NCBI GenBank assembly: GCA_963971285.1
Contig: OZ020248.1
Coordinates: 21,411,873 to 21,475,872, forward strand
Length of the DNA: 64,000 nucleotides
Source: Astropecten irregularis
Lineage: Eukaryota; Echinodermata; Asteroidea; Paxillosida; Astropectinidae
Direction of reading: 5' to 3'
A program made the translations under genes and the position numbers. Under the pieces are notes generated by a model that saw only the letters and a list, made by a program, of their open reading frames with translations, was not told where the DNA came from and did no database searches. The first letter of the stretch is position 1; the number at the start of each line of letters is the position of its first letter. This document shows positions 51,971-62,058 of the stretch, one piece after another.

Positions 51971-53317
51971 TTATGTTGTTCTGATCAGACTTGATACTTC
52001 GTTTACCAGATGTGATGTACCTGGTTGATCTCGAGAGGATCGAGTTTGCCCTGATGTACTCGGCTTAGATGATGCAGTGGGCTGTGATGTACTCGGCTTA
52101 GATGATGCAGTGGGCTGTGACGTACCAGGCTTAAATGATGCAGTGGGATGTGACGTACTCGGCTTAGATGATGCAGTGGGCTGTGATGTACTCGGCTTAG
52201 ATGATGCAGTGGGCTGTGACGTACCAGGCTTAAATGATGCAGTGGGATGTGACGTACTCGGCTTAGATGATGCAGTGGGCTGTGATGTACTCGGCTTAGA
52301 TGATGCAGTGGGCTGTGATGTACTTGGCTTAGATGATGCAGTGGGCTGTGACGTACCAGGCTTAAATGATGCAGTGGGATGTGACATACTCAGCTTAGAT
52401 GATGCAGTGGGCTGTGATGTACTCGGCTTAGATGATGCAGTGGGCTGTGATGTACTCGGCTTAGATGATGCAGTGGGCTGTGACGTACCAGGCTTAAATG
52501 ATGCATTGGGATGTGACGTACTCGGCTTAGATGATGCAGTGGGCTGTGACGTACCAGGCTTAAATGATGCATTGGGATGTGACGTACTCGGCTTAGATAA
52601 TGCAGTGGGCTGTGATGTACTCGGCTTAGATGATGCAGTGGGCTGTGATGTACTCGGCTTAGATGATGCAGTGGGCTGTGATGTACCTGGTTGATCTTGA
52701 GAGGGAGTTTGCCCTGATGTACTCGGCTTAGATGATGCAGTGGGCTGTGATGTACTCGGCTTAGATGATGCATCGGGCTGTGATGTACTCGGCTTAGATG
52801 ATGCAGTGGGCTGTGACGTACCAGGCTTAGATGATGCAGTGGGATGTGACGTACTCGGCTTAGATGATGCAGTGGGCTGTGATGTACTCGGCTTAGATGA
52901 TGCATTGGGCTGTGATGTACTCGGCTTAGATGATGCAGTGGGCTGTGATGTACTCGGCTTAGATGATGCAGTGGGCTGTGATGTACTTGGCTTAGATGAT
53001 GCAGTGGGCTGTGATGTACCTGGTTGATCTTGAGAGGGAGTTTGCCCTGATGTACTCTGCTTAGATGATGCAGTGGGCTGTGATGTACTCGGCTTAGATG
53101 ATGCATCGGGCTGTGATGTACTCGGCTTAGATGATGCAGTGGGCTGTGATGTATCTGGCCTGACATGCACTGGGGATATTTCAAGATTTGCAACTTCATG
53201 ATGCTTACCCGACATTGGTGTACTTGTTAAAGGTCGCCTTTTCGTTTGACGCGGCGTCCTTGGAGGGGACAAGTTCCCTTTCCTGCTTGTTTCATCTGTT
53301 GACCTTTGAAAATACAA
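51971..53317 (-). CDS. Ser/Thr/Pro repeat exon coded by a 33-bp minisatellite
   Basis: After a TGTATTTTCAAAG acceptor the exon reads RKGNLSPPRTPRQTKRRPLT and STPMSGKHHEVANL. About 34 units of the undecapeptide KPSTSQPTASS follow, to near the end (DQPGTSHLVNEVSSLIRTT). Unit variants (PDASS, PNASS, HPTASS, KPGTS) occur in a patterned order, and the block SGQTPSQDQPG recurs. The N-terminal part is paralogous to 57950-58090. The low-complexity region is likely extracellular-like or a disordered linker of a P-element-type protein. The frame is intact over 448 codons. Confidence 0.6.
   Translation of the reverse strand: MYFQRSTDETSRKGNLSPPRTPRQTKRRPLTSTPMSGKHHEVANLEISPVHVRPDTSQPTASSKPSTSQPDASSKPSTSQPTASSKQSTSGQTPSQDQPGTSQPTASSKPSTSQPTASSKPSTSQPTASSKPSTSQPNASSKPSTSQPTASSKPSTSHPTASSKPGTSQPTASSKPSTSQPDASSKPSTSQPTASSKPSTSGQTPSQDQPGTSQPTASSKPSTSQPTASSKPSTSQPTALSKPSTSHPNASFKPGTSQPTASSKPSTSHPNASFKPGTSQPTASSKPSTSQPTASSKPSTSQPTASSKLSMSHPTASFKPGTSQPTASSKPSTSQPTASSKPSTSQPTASSKPSTSHPTASFKPGTSQPTASSKPSTSQPTASSKPSTSHPTASFKPGTSQPTASSKPSTSQPTASSKPSTSGQTRSSRDQPGTSHLVNEVSSLIRTT
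52035..53160 (-). repeat. 33-bp minisatellite with a higher-order period near 333 bp
   Basis: The core 33-bp unit (plus strand GATGCAGTGGGCTGTGATGT and 13 more bases) is repeated about 34 times. The variant block with TGGTTGATCT lies at 52021, 52688 and 53021. The spacings of 667 and 333 bases are about two and one times 333. Open frames on the plus strand of this array are mirror artefacts. Confidence 0.9.
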
Positions 53318-53639
53318 CCAAAATTAATTTTTACTGTGATAAGTATAAATGTTGCTTTTTTAATTTGGCTATACATTTATGTATAAGATGATTTTGTAAA
53401 ATCGTACATTATTGGAAAATTATAAAAGTTTCAGCAGAATACATGTGACTTATTTTTTAACTCTATAGTAGATGAATTTTACACTAAAGGTCCATGGGCA
53501 TTTATTTATTTATTTTTTGGGGACAGCACCACCTTGTGGTCCTAGTACAAATTAGTAACCTCCAAAATTTTTGTCTAGTCCCCCAACAAAAATGCAACTG
53601 AAAAAAACATAATGTGTCCCCGCTCTGTCAGTCATGAGG

Positions 53640-53945
53640 GAATATCTTCCTGGATGGATCATTGCCCGATTCGTTTTTGATCTCTGTCCCAGCCTTGCAG
53701 TAGACCCTGGATAACCGCCTGCTGGAGCTCCAAGGAAGACAGTTTGGAGTTGTCAGGGATGTTATTGTGTACAATGAATGCATTTGTAAATGCAGACGTC
53801 CAGTAGGTGGACAAATACCCTCTTCCACAATTTGACACTTCGGTGGGAGTGATTGTAGTACTGGAAGTATTGATCTGCCAGGTCCGTTCCACGCATGTAT
53901 TTGTTGTAGTCCTCGACTGACACAGGCTTCGTCACATTTCTATAA
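53640..53945 (-). pseudogene. piggyBac transposase fragment
   Basis: It reads VTKPVSVEDYNKYMRGTDLA and DQYFQYYNHSHRSVKLWKRV, then FVHLLDVCIYKC. After a frameshift it continues NAFIVHNNIPDNSKLSSLEL and QQAVIQGLLQGW. The D-Y-N-x-x-M-x-G-x-D-x-x-D-Q block with the following aromatic K-x-W-x-R-x-F is the C-terminal catalytic region of piggyBac/PGBD-type transposases. Confidence 0.8.
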
Positions 53946-53951
53946 CCGTCG

Positions 53952-54380
53952 TTACCATCTGCTAAGATGGATTGGCTCTAGAATATCCTCCTTCACTGCT
54001 AACAGGAGCCGGTTTGGATTGGGAAGATATGCAATAAATTTGGATATGTGAATGTGGTGATAGTACACTGCTGCAGCACCTTCAAATAAGATGTTTGTCC
54101 GGTTGCCGATGAAGTCAACTATGTTGTTCTTGACTTGAAATTTATTTTCCAAGAATGATGTGAAGGCATCCTCTACTCCTGACTGATCGGACCCACGATG
54201 ATAAAACACCTTACTTGTTGTGTGGACCAAACGGGTCACTCCTGCTTCAGATGTTGTTAGAGTGTGAGGGTTCTTTCCCGAGTCGGTAGTGTCTTTGAAT
54301 GATTTGAGGATTTTATTTATTTCTTCAGCGAGGTTTATGATAATGATTTTTACAGTAGAATGTCTCAGATGCAGTGACAC
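53952..54380 (-). CDS. Unrecognised protein fragment adjoining the piggyBac piece
   Basis: A 142-codon frame with TTSEAGVTRLVHTTSKVFYH, RGSDQSGVEDAFTSFLENKF, NNIVDFIGNRTNILFEGAAA and VYYHHIHISKFIAYLPNPNR. The style (G-N-R-x-x-x-L-F-x-x-x-A-x-x-x-Y) is reminiscent of hAT-like catalytic domains, but I cannot assign it. The frame is intact. Confidence 0.4.
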   Translation of the reverse strand: MSLHLRHSTVKIIIINLAEEINKILKSFKDTTDSGKNPHTLTTSEAGVTRLVHTTSKVFYHRGSDQSGVEDAFTSFLENKFQVKNNIVDFIGNRTNILFEGAAAVYYHHIHISKFIAYLPNPNRLLLAVKEDILEPIHLSRW

Positions 54381-54835
54381 TCTCCTTCACATCTTTCGGC
54401 ATACTTTCACAATTCTCCACTACAGTAGGCAGTAGTTCCTTGTGGAGACATTCCACTTCCTCGCTGAACTGTCAACTGAACTCATTGTGCTTTTAATGCT
54501 ACAAAGTAATTCCTTGTAATTCCATCAGGTGCAGCTACAGGGGTGTATGAAGTGTGTGTGCTAGCTCCTGCAGCCGTTCTTGGAAAGCATCTAGTATGCT
54601 ATCAAACGTCACCTTTGGCCATCTGAGTAAGTCCTATCGTGCGTGAGGAGCCATCTGGCAAAGAGACTTGAAGATTTTGATATTTCTTTGATTTTTGATA
54701 TTTTAAGAATAATTACTTTTACCAAATTTAAAGAAAATGTTGGAGTTTGACTCGGAAAGGTGTGATGACTTAACACTGAATAACCATAATCCAGTAATTG
54801 TCAAACTTGCTTATTGTTGGCCACACTGCTGATTC

Positions 54836-55085
54836 CTAAGATATGCTCTGATATGATGCTGATAATTTGCTCTGCAGGGCGATGCAAAATGTTATGATGA
54901 CAGGGTGCCATCTCATCCCTTTGCCTTTCTCAAAGGCTTTCTTCTGTTGATCCCATAGTAATGCTGCATGGGAACCTCCAGAGACTGCAGACTTGAACTC
55001 TGACTCCCCTTCCACCATGGCTTGTACGAGGAGATCACTACTACTTGCAGACACTGCAATGCTTTTTTCCTCCATCATTGAGTGG
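54836..55085 (-). pseudogene. P-element (THAP9-like) transposase fragment 4
   Basis: It reads SSSDLLVQAMVEGESEFKSA, VSGGSHAALLWDQQKKAFEK and GKGMRWHPVIITFCIALQSK. This is the region ahead of and including the KGMRWHP block and is paralogous to 46501-46600. The W-D-Q-Q-K is intact here and broken there. It may belong with fragment 3 at 51455-51926, with later sequence inserted between. Confidence 0.75.
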
Positions 55086-55141
55086 ACCTTCTCTTGGAGT
55101 GCCCCACTCCTACTCTTTAGACACTTGTTCTCCGATATCAG

Positions 55142-55172
55142 CCATGTACATGTACATGTACATGTACATGTG
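55142..55172 (+). repeat. (CATGTA)n microsatellite
   Basis: Five units of the palindrome-rich hexamer CATGTA, a common simple repeat in this window. Confidence 0.9.
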
Positions 55173-55614
55173 TGTATTGACTGTCACTTCATCACGGGGT
55201 CCTCTGATTTACACTGTACACTGACCTGTCTGTGAATGCCTGTAGGCATTAAAAATGACATGATTATGAAGAAAGTTATGAGAACAATTAATCCTCAATG
55301 TGGTATTTATTCATCTCTGGTTGGGAAAAAAAAAACACTTTTGATATGGCCAAGCCTATACACAAATAAAGTGCTTTGGTTTCACTTTTCTGTTACTAAA
55401 TCCACACTAAATTTCTCCTGTGATGTTTTAATATTTATGTAGGAATAATGTGAATTTCAGGGAGATACATGAATTTGTGGTGATTTTTGAGTATAGTGTT
55501 TGGTACAGTAATGATATTGGTACTGAAAAATGACGGATAAAAAATAATGTGTGCACGACACATTATTAACAAAATACAACAGACAATTGGTTATGGAAGT
55601 GCAGAATTGATACT

Positions 55615-55980
55615 TACCCATAATGTTCCTTGCCAAGGTTATCCTTTGTCATTGCAGGTGGCAACAGTGCATACATCTGCAGGCAGCCACAGGGAACTAG
55701 GAGATATCCAGGAGTTGGGAAATCGTGGTCATAGTTGTTCGGGGCTTCAGTCACAGGGAATACTCTCTTGTTACGCAATCTGCAGTCCACATCAAGCGTT
55801 GTTCTGCTAACTTTTATTTTGTCCTTGTTGTCCATGACGATAACACCCGCATCAACCATTCTCGTTGGCCACATGAAGCTTGTTCACAGCTGGCATCACC
55901 TTGGCATTGATAATGCCTCAGTATGTCTTGCCTGCAGTCAGCTGGCGATTGGGAGGAACCATCAATTTGAGCACTTTAGT
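55615..55980 (-). pseudogene. Unrecognised exon with one frameshift
   Basis: Upstream MVPPNRQLTAGKTY, then a TGA and GIINAKVMPAVNKLHVANEN in one frame. The neighbouring frame then gives VDAGVIVMDNKDKIKVSRTT, LDVDCRLRNKRVFPVTEAPN and FPTPGYLLVPCGCLQ, ending at a GTAAGTATC donor. The strong donor and protein-like frame suggest a real exon of unknown family. Confidence 0.35.
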
Positions 55981-56557
55981 TGTGGCTTTTTAAAGGGATA
56001 AGAAAATAACTTCATTAGAATTCTCAAAATTATACTATATGCCCATACACTGTAAAATGGACTGCACATCATGCACCTGTGCACTAGAACGTATTTGTCC
56101 CAAAATCATGAACACATGAGGGTGATGAATAAATACACTTGAGGCAGTTGAGGTGCTAGTGGGAAGTCCACTAGCACATAAAATCCACTAGCACGTCTTT
56201 GTCCCAAAATCCCACAATGTGGTATGGGACAAAGTCATATATCCCACCATTACATAATTTTGCATATATATTACATACGTTAACAGGTTATCTTTACCCA
56301 TAGCTTTTGTTTGTTCATGTGGGAATTCGGTTCATACGACTTTGATGCACAAACACAAAATTAAATAGGCAACAAAGCAGTATTTTTAAGATGCAATCTT
56401 GTTGCATGATGTTTACAATTTGGTCTTTTTTTTCAAAGTTGTTTCATAGGCAAGGAAAGTGAAAAATCTTTTAAACTTCAAAAAACAAAACAATATCCGT
56501 ACAGATTTCTGAGGATATAGGTTATTGGATGATGATGCTTAGTACATGTATATACAT

Positions 56558-56877
56558 TTAAACCTTGTCAATGTCGGTTTTGGTTGCCACTGTTTTTATG
56601 GATTTGGGAAGATCCTTCAGGGATTTCCCCAAAAAGTAGGACTCCAAGAACTTCAATGTGGTGTTCAAACATGGTGGATAATGCAAGTCACTAATGAAGT
56701 ACACTGCCATCAGCAATAGCAGGCAGCTCATAGTGAGATCATCACCTGTGATTTGACAGAGGGATGGACCATATGCAGTTACATGGTCACAGGTTGGCTG
56801 ATCTACATCATCATGTTTGGAGCAGTTGATTTTGAGACCACCTCCTGAAGAGCTTCTGTTGGTGATGATTCTTGCAC
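56558..56877 (-). CDS. Last exon of an unrecognised protein (no internal ATG start)
   Basis: After a TTTTTTTAATGTTTCTCAG acceptor 106 codons are open to a TAA: ARIITNRSSSGGGLKINCSK, QPTCDHVTAYGPSLCQITGD, DLTMSCLLLLMAVYFISDLH, YPPCLNTTLKFLESYFLGKS. It has a hydrophobic, helical C-terminal half. I do not recognise the domain. Because it does not begin with Met, it is easily missed. Confidence 0.5.
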
Positions 56878-56952
56878 CTGAGAAACATTAAAAAAAGGCA
56901 TGCTATATTCAACATTTAAAGCAAAAACAATGGACATCACTGAGGTCAAATT

Positions 56953-57093
56953 ACAGGTTATAAAGATGGTGAATGGTAGAAACAGTTAGAACATTTCTGC
57001 CTGAAATGCTGTATTTATCCAGAAAAGAGTAAAACCAGTGACCAAAATTATTTTTGATCTTTTAAAGATAAAAAATAAAAGAGAAAAGACTTA
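56953..57093 (-). mobile_element. AAGGTAGTATC-family MITE, internal fragment (inverted)
   Basis: The core of the family (TTACAGGTTATAAAGATGGTG, AGTAAAACCAGTGACCAAAA, TTTGATCTTTTAAAGATAAA) is present, but both ends are missing. Confidence 0.75.
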
Positions 57094-57233
57094 AACAAAC
57101 TTGGACAAAACGTAGTACTGGTAAGCAATTTCAACAAATTTTTCCTCATTCTCACAAGTGTATTGAAGGCAGGAGAATGTAGTTGTGTGTTTTTATATAC
57201 ATACAACAGTACATGTACTTTATGCATTTGGTT

Positions 57234-57515
57234 GTTTCTGGTCAGGGTCGTTGAGAGCATCAGATGAAGAATGGGCAGATTCGTCTGAAACTCTCCCATC
57301 GCCTTCTTCCACCTGAAGCCTTCGGCAGTTAGTCTGTTGACCATGGCAGTAACAGTCGTGTTTTTCTTCTTGGCAAAGTTGACCATTTCTTCATGCGCCA
57401 AAAGGGTGATGAGTTTCAGTATTCTTCTGCCATCAGTATTGTTGGCCATGATGATCTTGACCGCTGAAGAATACTTCCGCTCTACAAGGGCTTTGCATGC
57501 TCTCTTCAAAAAGCC
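57234..57515 (-). CDS. Exon of the family-R protein, copy 2
   Basis: It begins after a TTGAATCTGACAG acceptor: GFLKRACKALVERKYSSAVK, IIMANNTDGRRILKLITLLA, TAMVNRLTAEGFRWKKAMGE and FQTNLPILHLMLSTTL. It is paralogous to 25968-26216 in the second half. The frame continues to 57048 but that part is derived from the neighbouring MITE. The family is unknown. Confidence 0.45.
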
Positions 57516-57949
57516 CTGTCAGATTCAAGAAGAGAGAAACAAATAAACATTAATGCTCTATTCTTTCCTCGTATTCTCACGTTCTTAAGAACATTCACCC
57601 CTTCTTGTGCCCCTTCTCCCCTTCTTTAATTTGTGTGTACTCGATTGCGTATTTATTTCATCATTTTTTTTCCATTTATAAGTACCGGTACATGTATCGA
57701 TTTATCTATAATTTCAGTATTGGGAATGATGATGTGTAACATGAAACTTTGAACATGAAATCATTATTACATTGAGTGAACCTATTTACATTGCCTGAAC
57801 GACGAGTCTGTTTCAGTAGGGTTGAAGATGAAGTTGTGTCGTGCCCACTTGACGCCAACAGACTCCTAGGCCTCCTTTGAAATGGTTCGGGGCTTACGGT
57901 AGAAGTATAAGTTGTGGAAGGGCCCTTAATTTACAGGGGACATATATGA

Positions 57950-58090
57950 GGACTAAGTTCAGACACATTGCCCTCGGGTCCTCTTCCTTCTTCCATGGCT
58001 CCAGCGATGGGGGTACTGGTCATAGTGTGCGCTCTCTTCCACGCTTGAACTGGCGTCCTTTGGGGAGATAGTTGCCTTTTCCTTTCCTGC
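57950..58090 (-). pseudogene. Paralogue of the linker exon at 53230-53317
   Basis: The minus strand reads ERKRQLSPQRTPVQAWKRAH and TMTSTPIAG, matching NLSPPRTPRQTKRRPLTSTP at the start of the Ser/Thr/Pro exon. The shared motif is L-S-P-x-R-T-P-x-Q-x-x-K-R. It ends with stop codons shortly after. Confidence 0.45.
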
Positions 58091-58120
58091 TCATCATTGT
58101 TCAACTGTCATTTGTACCCT

Positions 58121-58464
58121 TTTGAGCTCCCCTCCCCCAACCCCCACATACAAATCTGCTCACTGTGTACCCACCTTTCTTTGGCTTCTCTGTGGCACCA
58201 GGTGGCTTCATACCAGCAGAAGCAGCAGCATTGGCTGCAGCAGCGTGATTCCTCCTCCTTCTGAAGCCCCAAGTTGGTCAAAAAACAACTGCTTTGAGCT
58301 CCCCTCCCCCAACCCCCACATACAAATCTGCTCACTGTGCACCTACCTTTCTTTGGCTTCTCTGTGGCACCAGGTGGTTTCATACAGACAGAAACAGCAG
58401 CATTGGCTGCAGCAGCGTGATTCCTCCTCCTTCTGAAGCCCCCAGTTGGTTAAAAAAACATGAG
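58121..58464 (-). repeat. Tandem duplication (172 bp) of an exon and its splice donor
   Basis: Two head-to-tail units, nearly identical, each reading on the minus strand FRRRRNHAAAANAAASAGMK, PPGATEKPKK, then a GTGGGT or GTAGGT donor, and the intron-like GCTCCCCTCCCCC region (minus complement). An Ala-rich, basic exon is thus duplicated with its own donor. The family is unknown. Confidence 0.65.
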
Positions 58465-58469
58465 CAAGT

Positions 58470-58624
58470 TCCTCATTCATGACATGCGGGGATGCCATTG
58501 TCTGGCTGGTCATGGTGGTTGTAGTGGTTCTGGTGGCCCCACTGCCAGAGACTTCTTGAAAAGGGCCAGAAGAGATGCCAACGTCAAGGCATCGGATGCC
58601 TTTTGCATCAGTCGTGTCTTGCAT
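58470..58624 (-). CDS. Thr-rich open stretch upstream of the duplicated exon
   Basis: DAKGIRCLDVGISSGPFQEV, SGSGATRTTTTTMTSQTMAS and PHVMNEELAHVFLTNWG. The minus frame continues into the duplicated exon in another frame. It may be the preceding exon of the same gene. Not recognised. Confidence 0.25.
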
Positions 58625-58826
58625 TGTGAGAAAGTTTGCATCAACTGTATTGCATGAAACAACTACATGTATTTGTCAATACTTTACATACATGAAGTCA
58701 ATCTTCTACTCTATAGATATCACAAAACTGCCTTACACCCATAATAACCAAGATGTACATTTTTTAATTGTGTTCATGCAATTAATGTCCTTCATGTTGA
58801 CCCACACTCATCAGCAAGGAGTTTAT

Positions 58827-59286
58827 TCATTTTCTCATCTGAATTTGTGAAAACCATTCGTGAAATTCATGGCCAAAAGAACCTTTGCTGGACAGCTTCC
58901 TGGGTTCTCTCTGCTGCAAAATGTCTTGCTTTATCATGAAGCTCTTCCAAGACTGTTTCCTGGAGGGTGCTAGGCAGAACCACCTGTCGTATCTCTTCCA
59001 ACTGCTTGGGATCCTTGGTGACTCTGTACAGAACGCCACCATAGACTTCTAGGCCTCTTCCTCTCACTCAGCAACCGTCTGGAAATCTGACTCAATGCTC
59101 CCTCCTCCTCAGGAGTGGGACACAGCACTGATCCACAAATTGTATCACAGGACTGATGTCTGGGTCATCACATTGTTCTGAAGAAAGCTCCTGCCTGCTG
59201 AGGCCAGGCATTGCATCTATCTGGTGAAGGCATACTGTTGGGGTAGGTGGAACGTTGTGACTATGGCCATCGAAGCAGGCTTTCAC
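58827..59286 (-). pseudogene. Ty3/gypsy RNase H-integrase junction fragment
   Basis: DAMPGLSRQELSSEQCDDPD (end of RNase H, with the ADxLSR-like block) is followed by an acidic linker and a frameshift. Then come LEVYGGVLYRVTKDPKQLEE, IRQVVLPSTLQETVLEELHD and ERTQEAVQQRFFWP, the start of the integrase zinc finger (H...H). The normally conserved G of GH is R here (KARHFAAER). The catalytic core is missing. Confidence 0.8.
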
Positions 59287-59299
59287 GACGGCAATGGTG

Positions 59300-62040
59300 A
59301 CCTGTCCTTCCCACTCATCAGTCTCCTCACTTTCCTCTTGTATGGGATGGGAAAGTCTAGGACTTGTATGCCCCCTTTACTGGACCAAGATCTTTGTTGC
59401 TAGATGTTGTTAACAACATCCACCTTCTTGCAGGCCCAAGAACTTTACATTAAGACTTCTTAAAATTGCTCTGGTGAGCTGTTAAGGTCGAAGGTGATTT
59501 TCTGCTCACCTTAGCCAACATCTTTAAGGGATTGTCTCTCCCTTAGTGTAGGTGCCTTAAATGTATCCTTCTAAATTGTGGACTATGATTACTCTGCATA
59601 TCATAAATTCAAAATAATTATTAAAAATGATTTCACTCAATTTCTTTCATAGCTCTTCTGTCTTTGCCAATGGTTTTGGCTGACCATCACACTCATGATG
59701 TTCTTATTGATGATTGAGCACAGCTTGTGCACATAATTCTTCATTTTTTTCCTTCCCTACAATCCCAACCCAAACCACCATTTTGTAATCTGTAGAATGC
59801 AAGCTCAGTATTTTGACAGTACTATGTTTAGTGTGCAGGAAAGATGTGATTCTGCTGATGTTCATACATACATGTAATATGTACTCAATTTGCATACATG
59901 TCTTTCTGAATGTTTCTATTATTATGTAGTAGTCATTATACAGGAATTGACATCATTTGTTCAGACACTGGGTAAATGATTGCAATGTCACTACTCAATG
60001 CCACAATGAAATACCAGGTAAGTATCTTCACATCAGTGTGACAAGTGTTCACCAGTGTTATGGTTTACATCCTCAGATCTTACACTTCTGCTTTCAACCA
60101 CATTAAGACATTACAATGTAGTAAAGATGCTATATTACAGGATTTTATTTAGACTTAAGACCTTAGACTTTAAGGATTTAGGCTAATTTAAAATACATGC
60201 ACACCACATATCTAGTAGATTGTGGCTTAATCCATGTGGTTTTGGATTAGGCAGGGCTTTCTTAAGTTTGTATTGTTTAAACAGAACACTTATTTAGAGA
60301 CTACAAATATTTAAGAGATAGTTGGTGTTAGCACCTGAACCCTGGAATGACCCAACTTCAGGGTGTCACTGGGGCTTCAAACCTCAGCTGACGGTTCAGG
60401 TTATGACCCATACTCAGTTCATATTTATCTAATGAATATTAGGTAATGTTAAAAATTTGTATTGATTCAGCAGCCCAAACATGGAAATTAATGTTTTGTC
60501 AAAATGTTCCACTGCCACTGCAAAATGCTCCACACTGCTGAAATACCTGAGAATCTTCTCCAGAGCTCTTGGAAAGATCAACATGCAGCTTGAATGTTAA
60601 GCAAGAGACACCTTGAATGCAGTATCAGAACTGTCATTGCCTGAAGAATTGATGTATGAATCAACATGTGCAGTTATGACAACTGACATCCAACATGAGT
60701 GGAACAAACATCCTCAGCCTGCACCCTCATCATCATCACTTTCACTCTCTCCAAGACAGCAGTGAATCTGTGCCAGGTACTGAGCTTGTGATGTGTTTCT
60801 TCTCATCAGTCAGAGATCTGCCAAGATATCAGATTTCAACAATGTCACTGATTTTCTTCAAGACTTGTACAAGTGCCTAACTAACATCCTGATGAAGAAG
60901 GCACAACTGTGCTGCATGGGTAAAGGTGCAGGAGTCCTGAAAATCCATTGAGATGATTGAGATGAAGTGAACACACATCAGTGTTATCATTGAACTTCAC
61001 TACATTGCAGAAGCTGTACAGACACACAGTACAGCCAACCAGTAGGAGAGTGATACTGCTACCATGCAGCATTCATTGATAAATGACATGCAGTGAAACA
61101 TCCTGATGAATGATACATGTGACAAGACATCAGTGTGTACAGAACTACAGAGATAATCATTGTATCCTCAACAACAACTTGTGGACTGGAGCAGTGAGCA
61201 TCAACAGTGGAGTGGAGCATATGGCAATTCATTCTGTCAACCATTTCCTTTTGAGTTATGTTGCTACAGGTCCACTTTGATCTGCACATTCCTTCTCTTA
61301 TAGTTAATGGAAACAAAGAAAGTGAAATATTAAGTTAAAATTAAAAAACTATCAATTACTTTTTAGACTCTTCAATGTAGCTGAAAGCAGAAGTGTTTTG
61401 TATTTTCTTTCCAAATCATACTTTCCAAGTCATATTTTATAAATGACCATAAATAAATTTGTATAAATAACATGGGGGAATGTTATTGTTCTTGCATGCT
61501 TGTTCCAGCACAAAATATAAAGTTGAAGTGACATTGCATGATTTTGCTCAAAGCTGTTAAGAAATTGTGAGTGCAATTATAATGATAGCTTTAAGAATTG
61601 TATGATCTGCAAATCTTGAAAAAATACTCCATGGTATTGTCAAATACTGAGGTTTCATGACAACTTCACCCCGAGTCCCTGTAGCTAACACAAATTCCTT
61701 CTCTTCTTTTTTTCTGTAAGAATTTTAAACAGAAGATTCCTATTGATCTTGAAAGATTGCTAGAAATCCTCCCACAATGTCTTGGTCACAGAGTCAAAGA
61801 TCCATGACATCACTCTGTAGTGAATGTTTTTGGCAGCTGACCTCTTTTATGCCAATTGCCTCTCTCATGTAATTTGGGCTTTTTTCATTCTCCTATCAAT
61901 TTCTTTCATTCTTAAGGCACTCTACATCCATGTCTCTCTGTAAATTGACACCTGATTGTGGAGGCCCTGATGCATAAAGAGTCTGCACCACTGGTGATGT
62001 CATGCAATAGGGTAATGGTCTAGTTAGTGTAAGTTGAAAC
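59300..62040. other. Gene-poor region
   Basis: About 2.7 kb without a recognisable gene, element or repeat. The open frames are short and unrelated to known families. The composition is A/T-rich with frequent CATCA and ACTTGT words. Confidence 0.4.
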
Positions 62041-62058
62041 ACTTGAAAGAAGGCAACA

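Noticed and set aside
52077-53027. Long plus-strand frames with repeated GCDVLGLDDAV
   Set aside because: They are the antisense reading of the 33-bp minisatellite. Any multiple-of-three array without stops gives such frames. The minus frame has splice context and a non-repeat start.
57048-57233. C-terminal extension of the family-R exon
   Set aside because: This part of the frame runs into the AAGGTAGTATC MITE fragment and is not conserved with copy 1.
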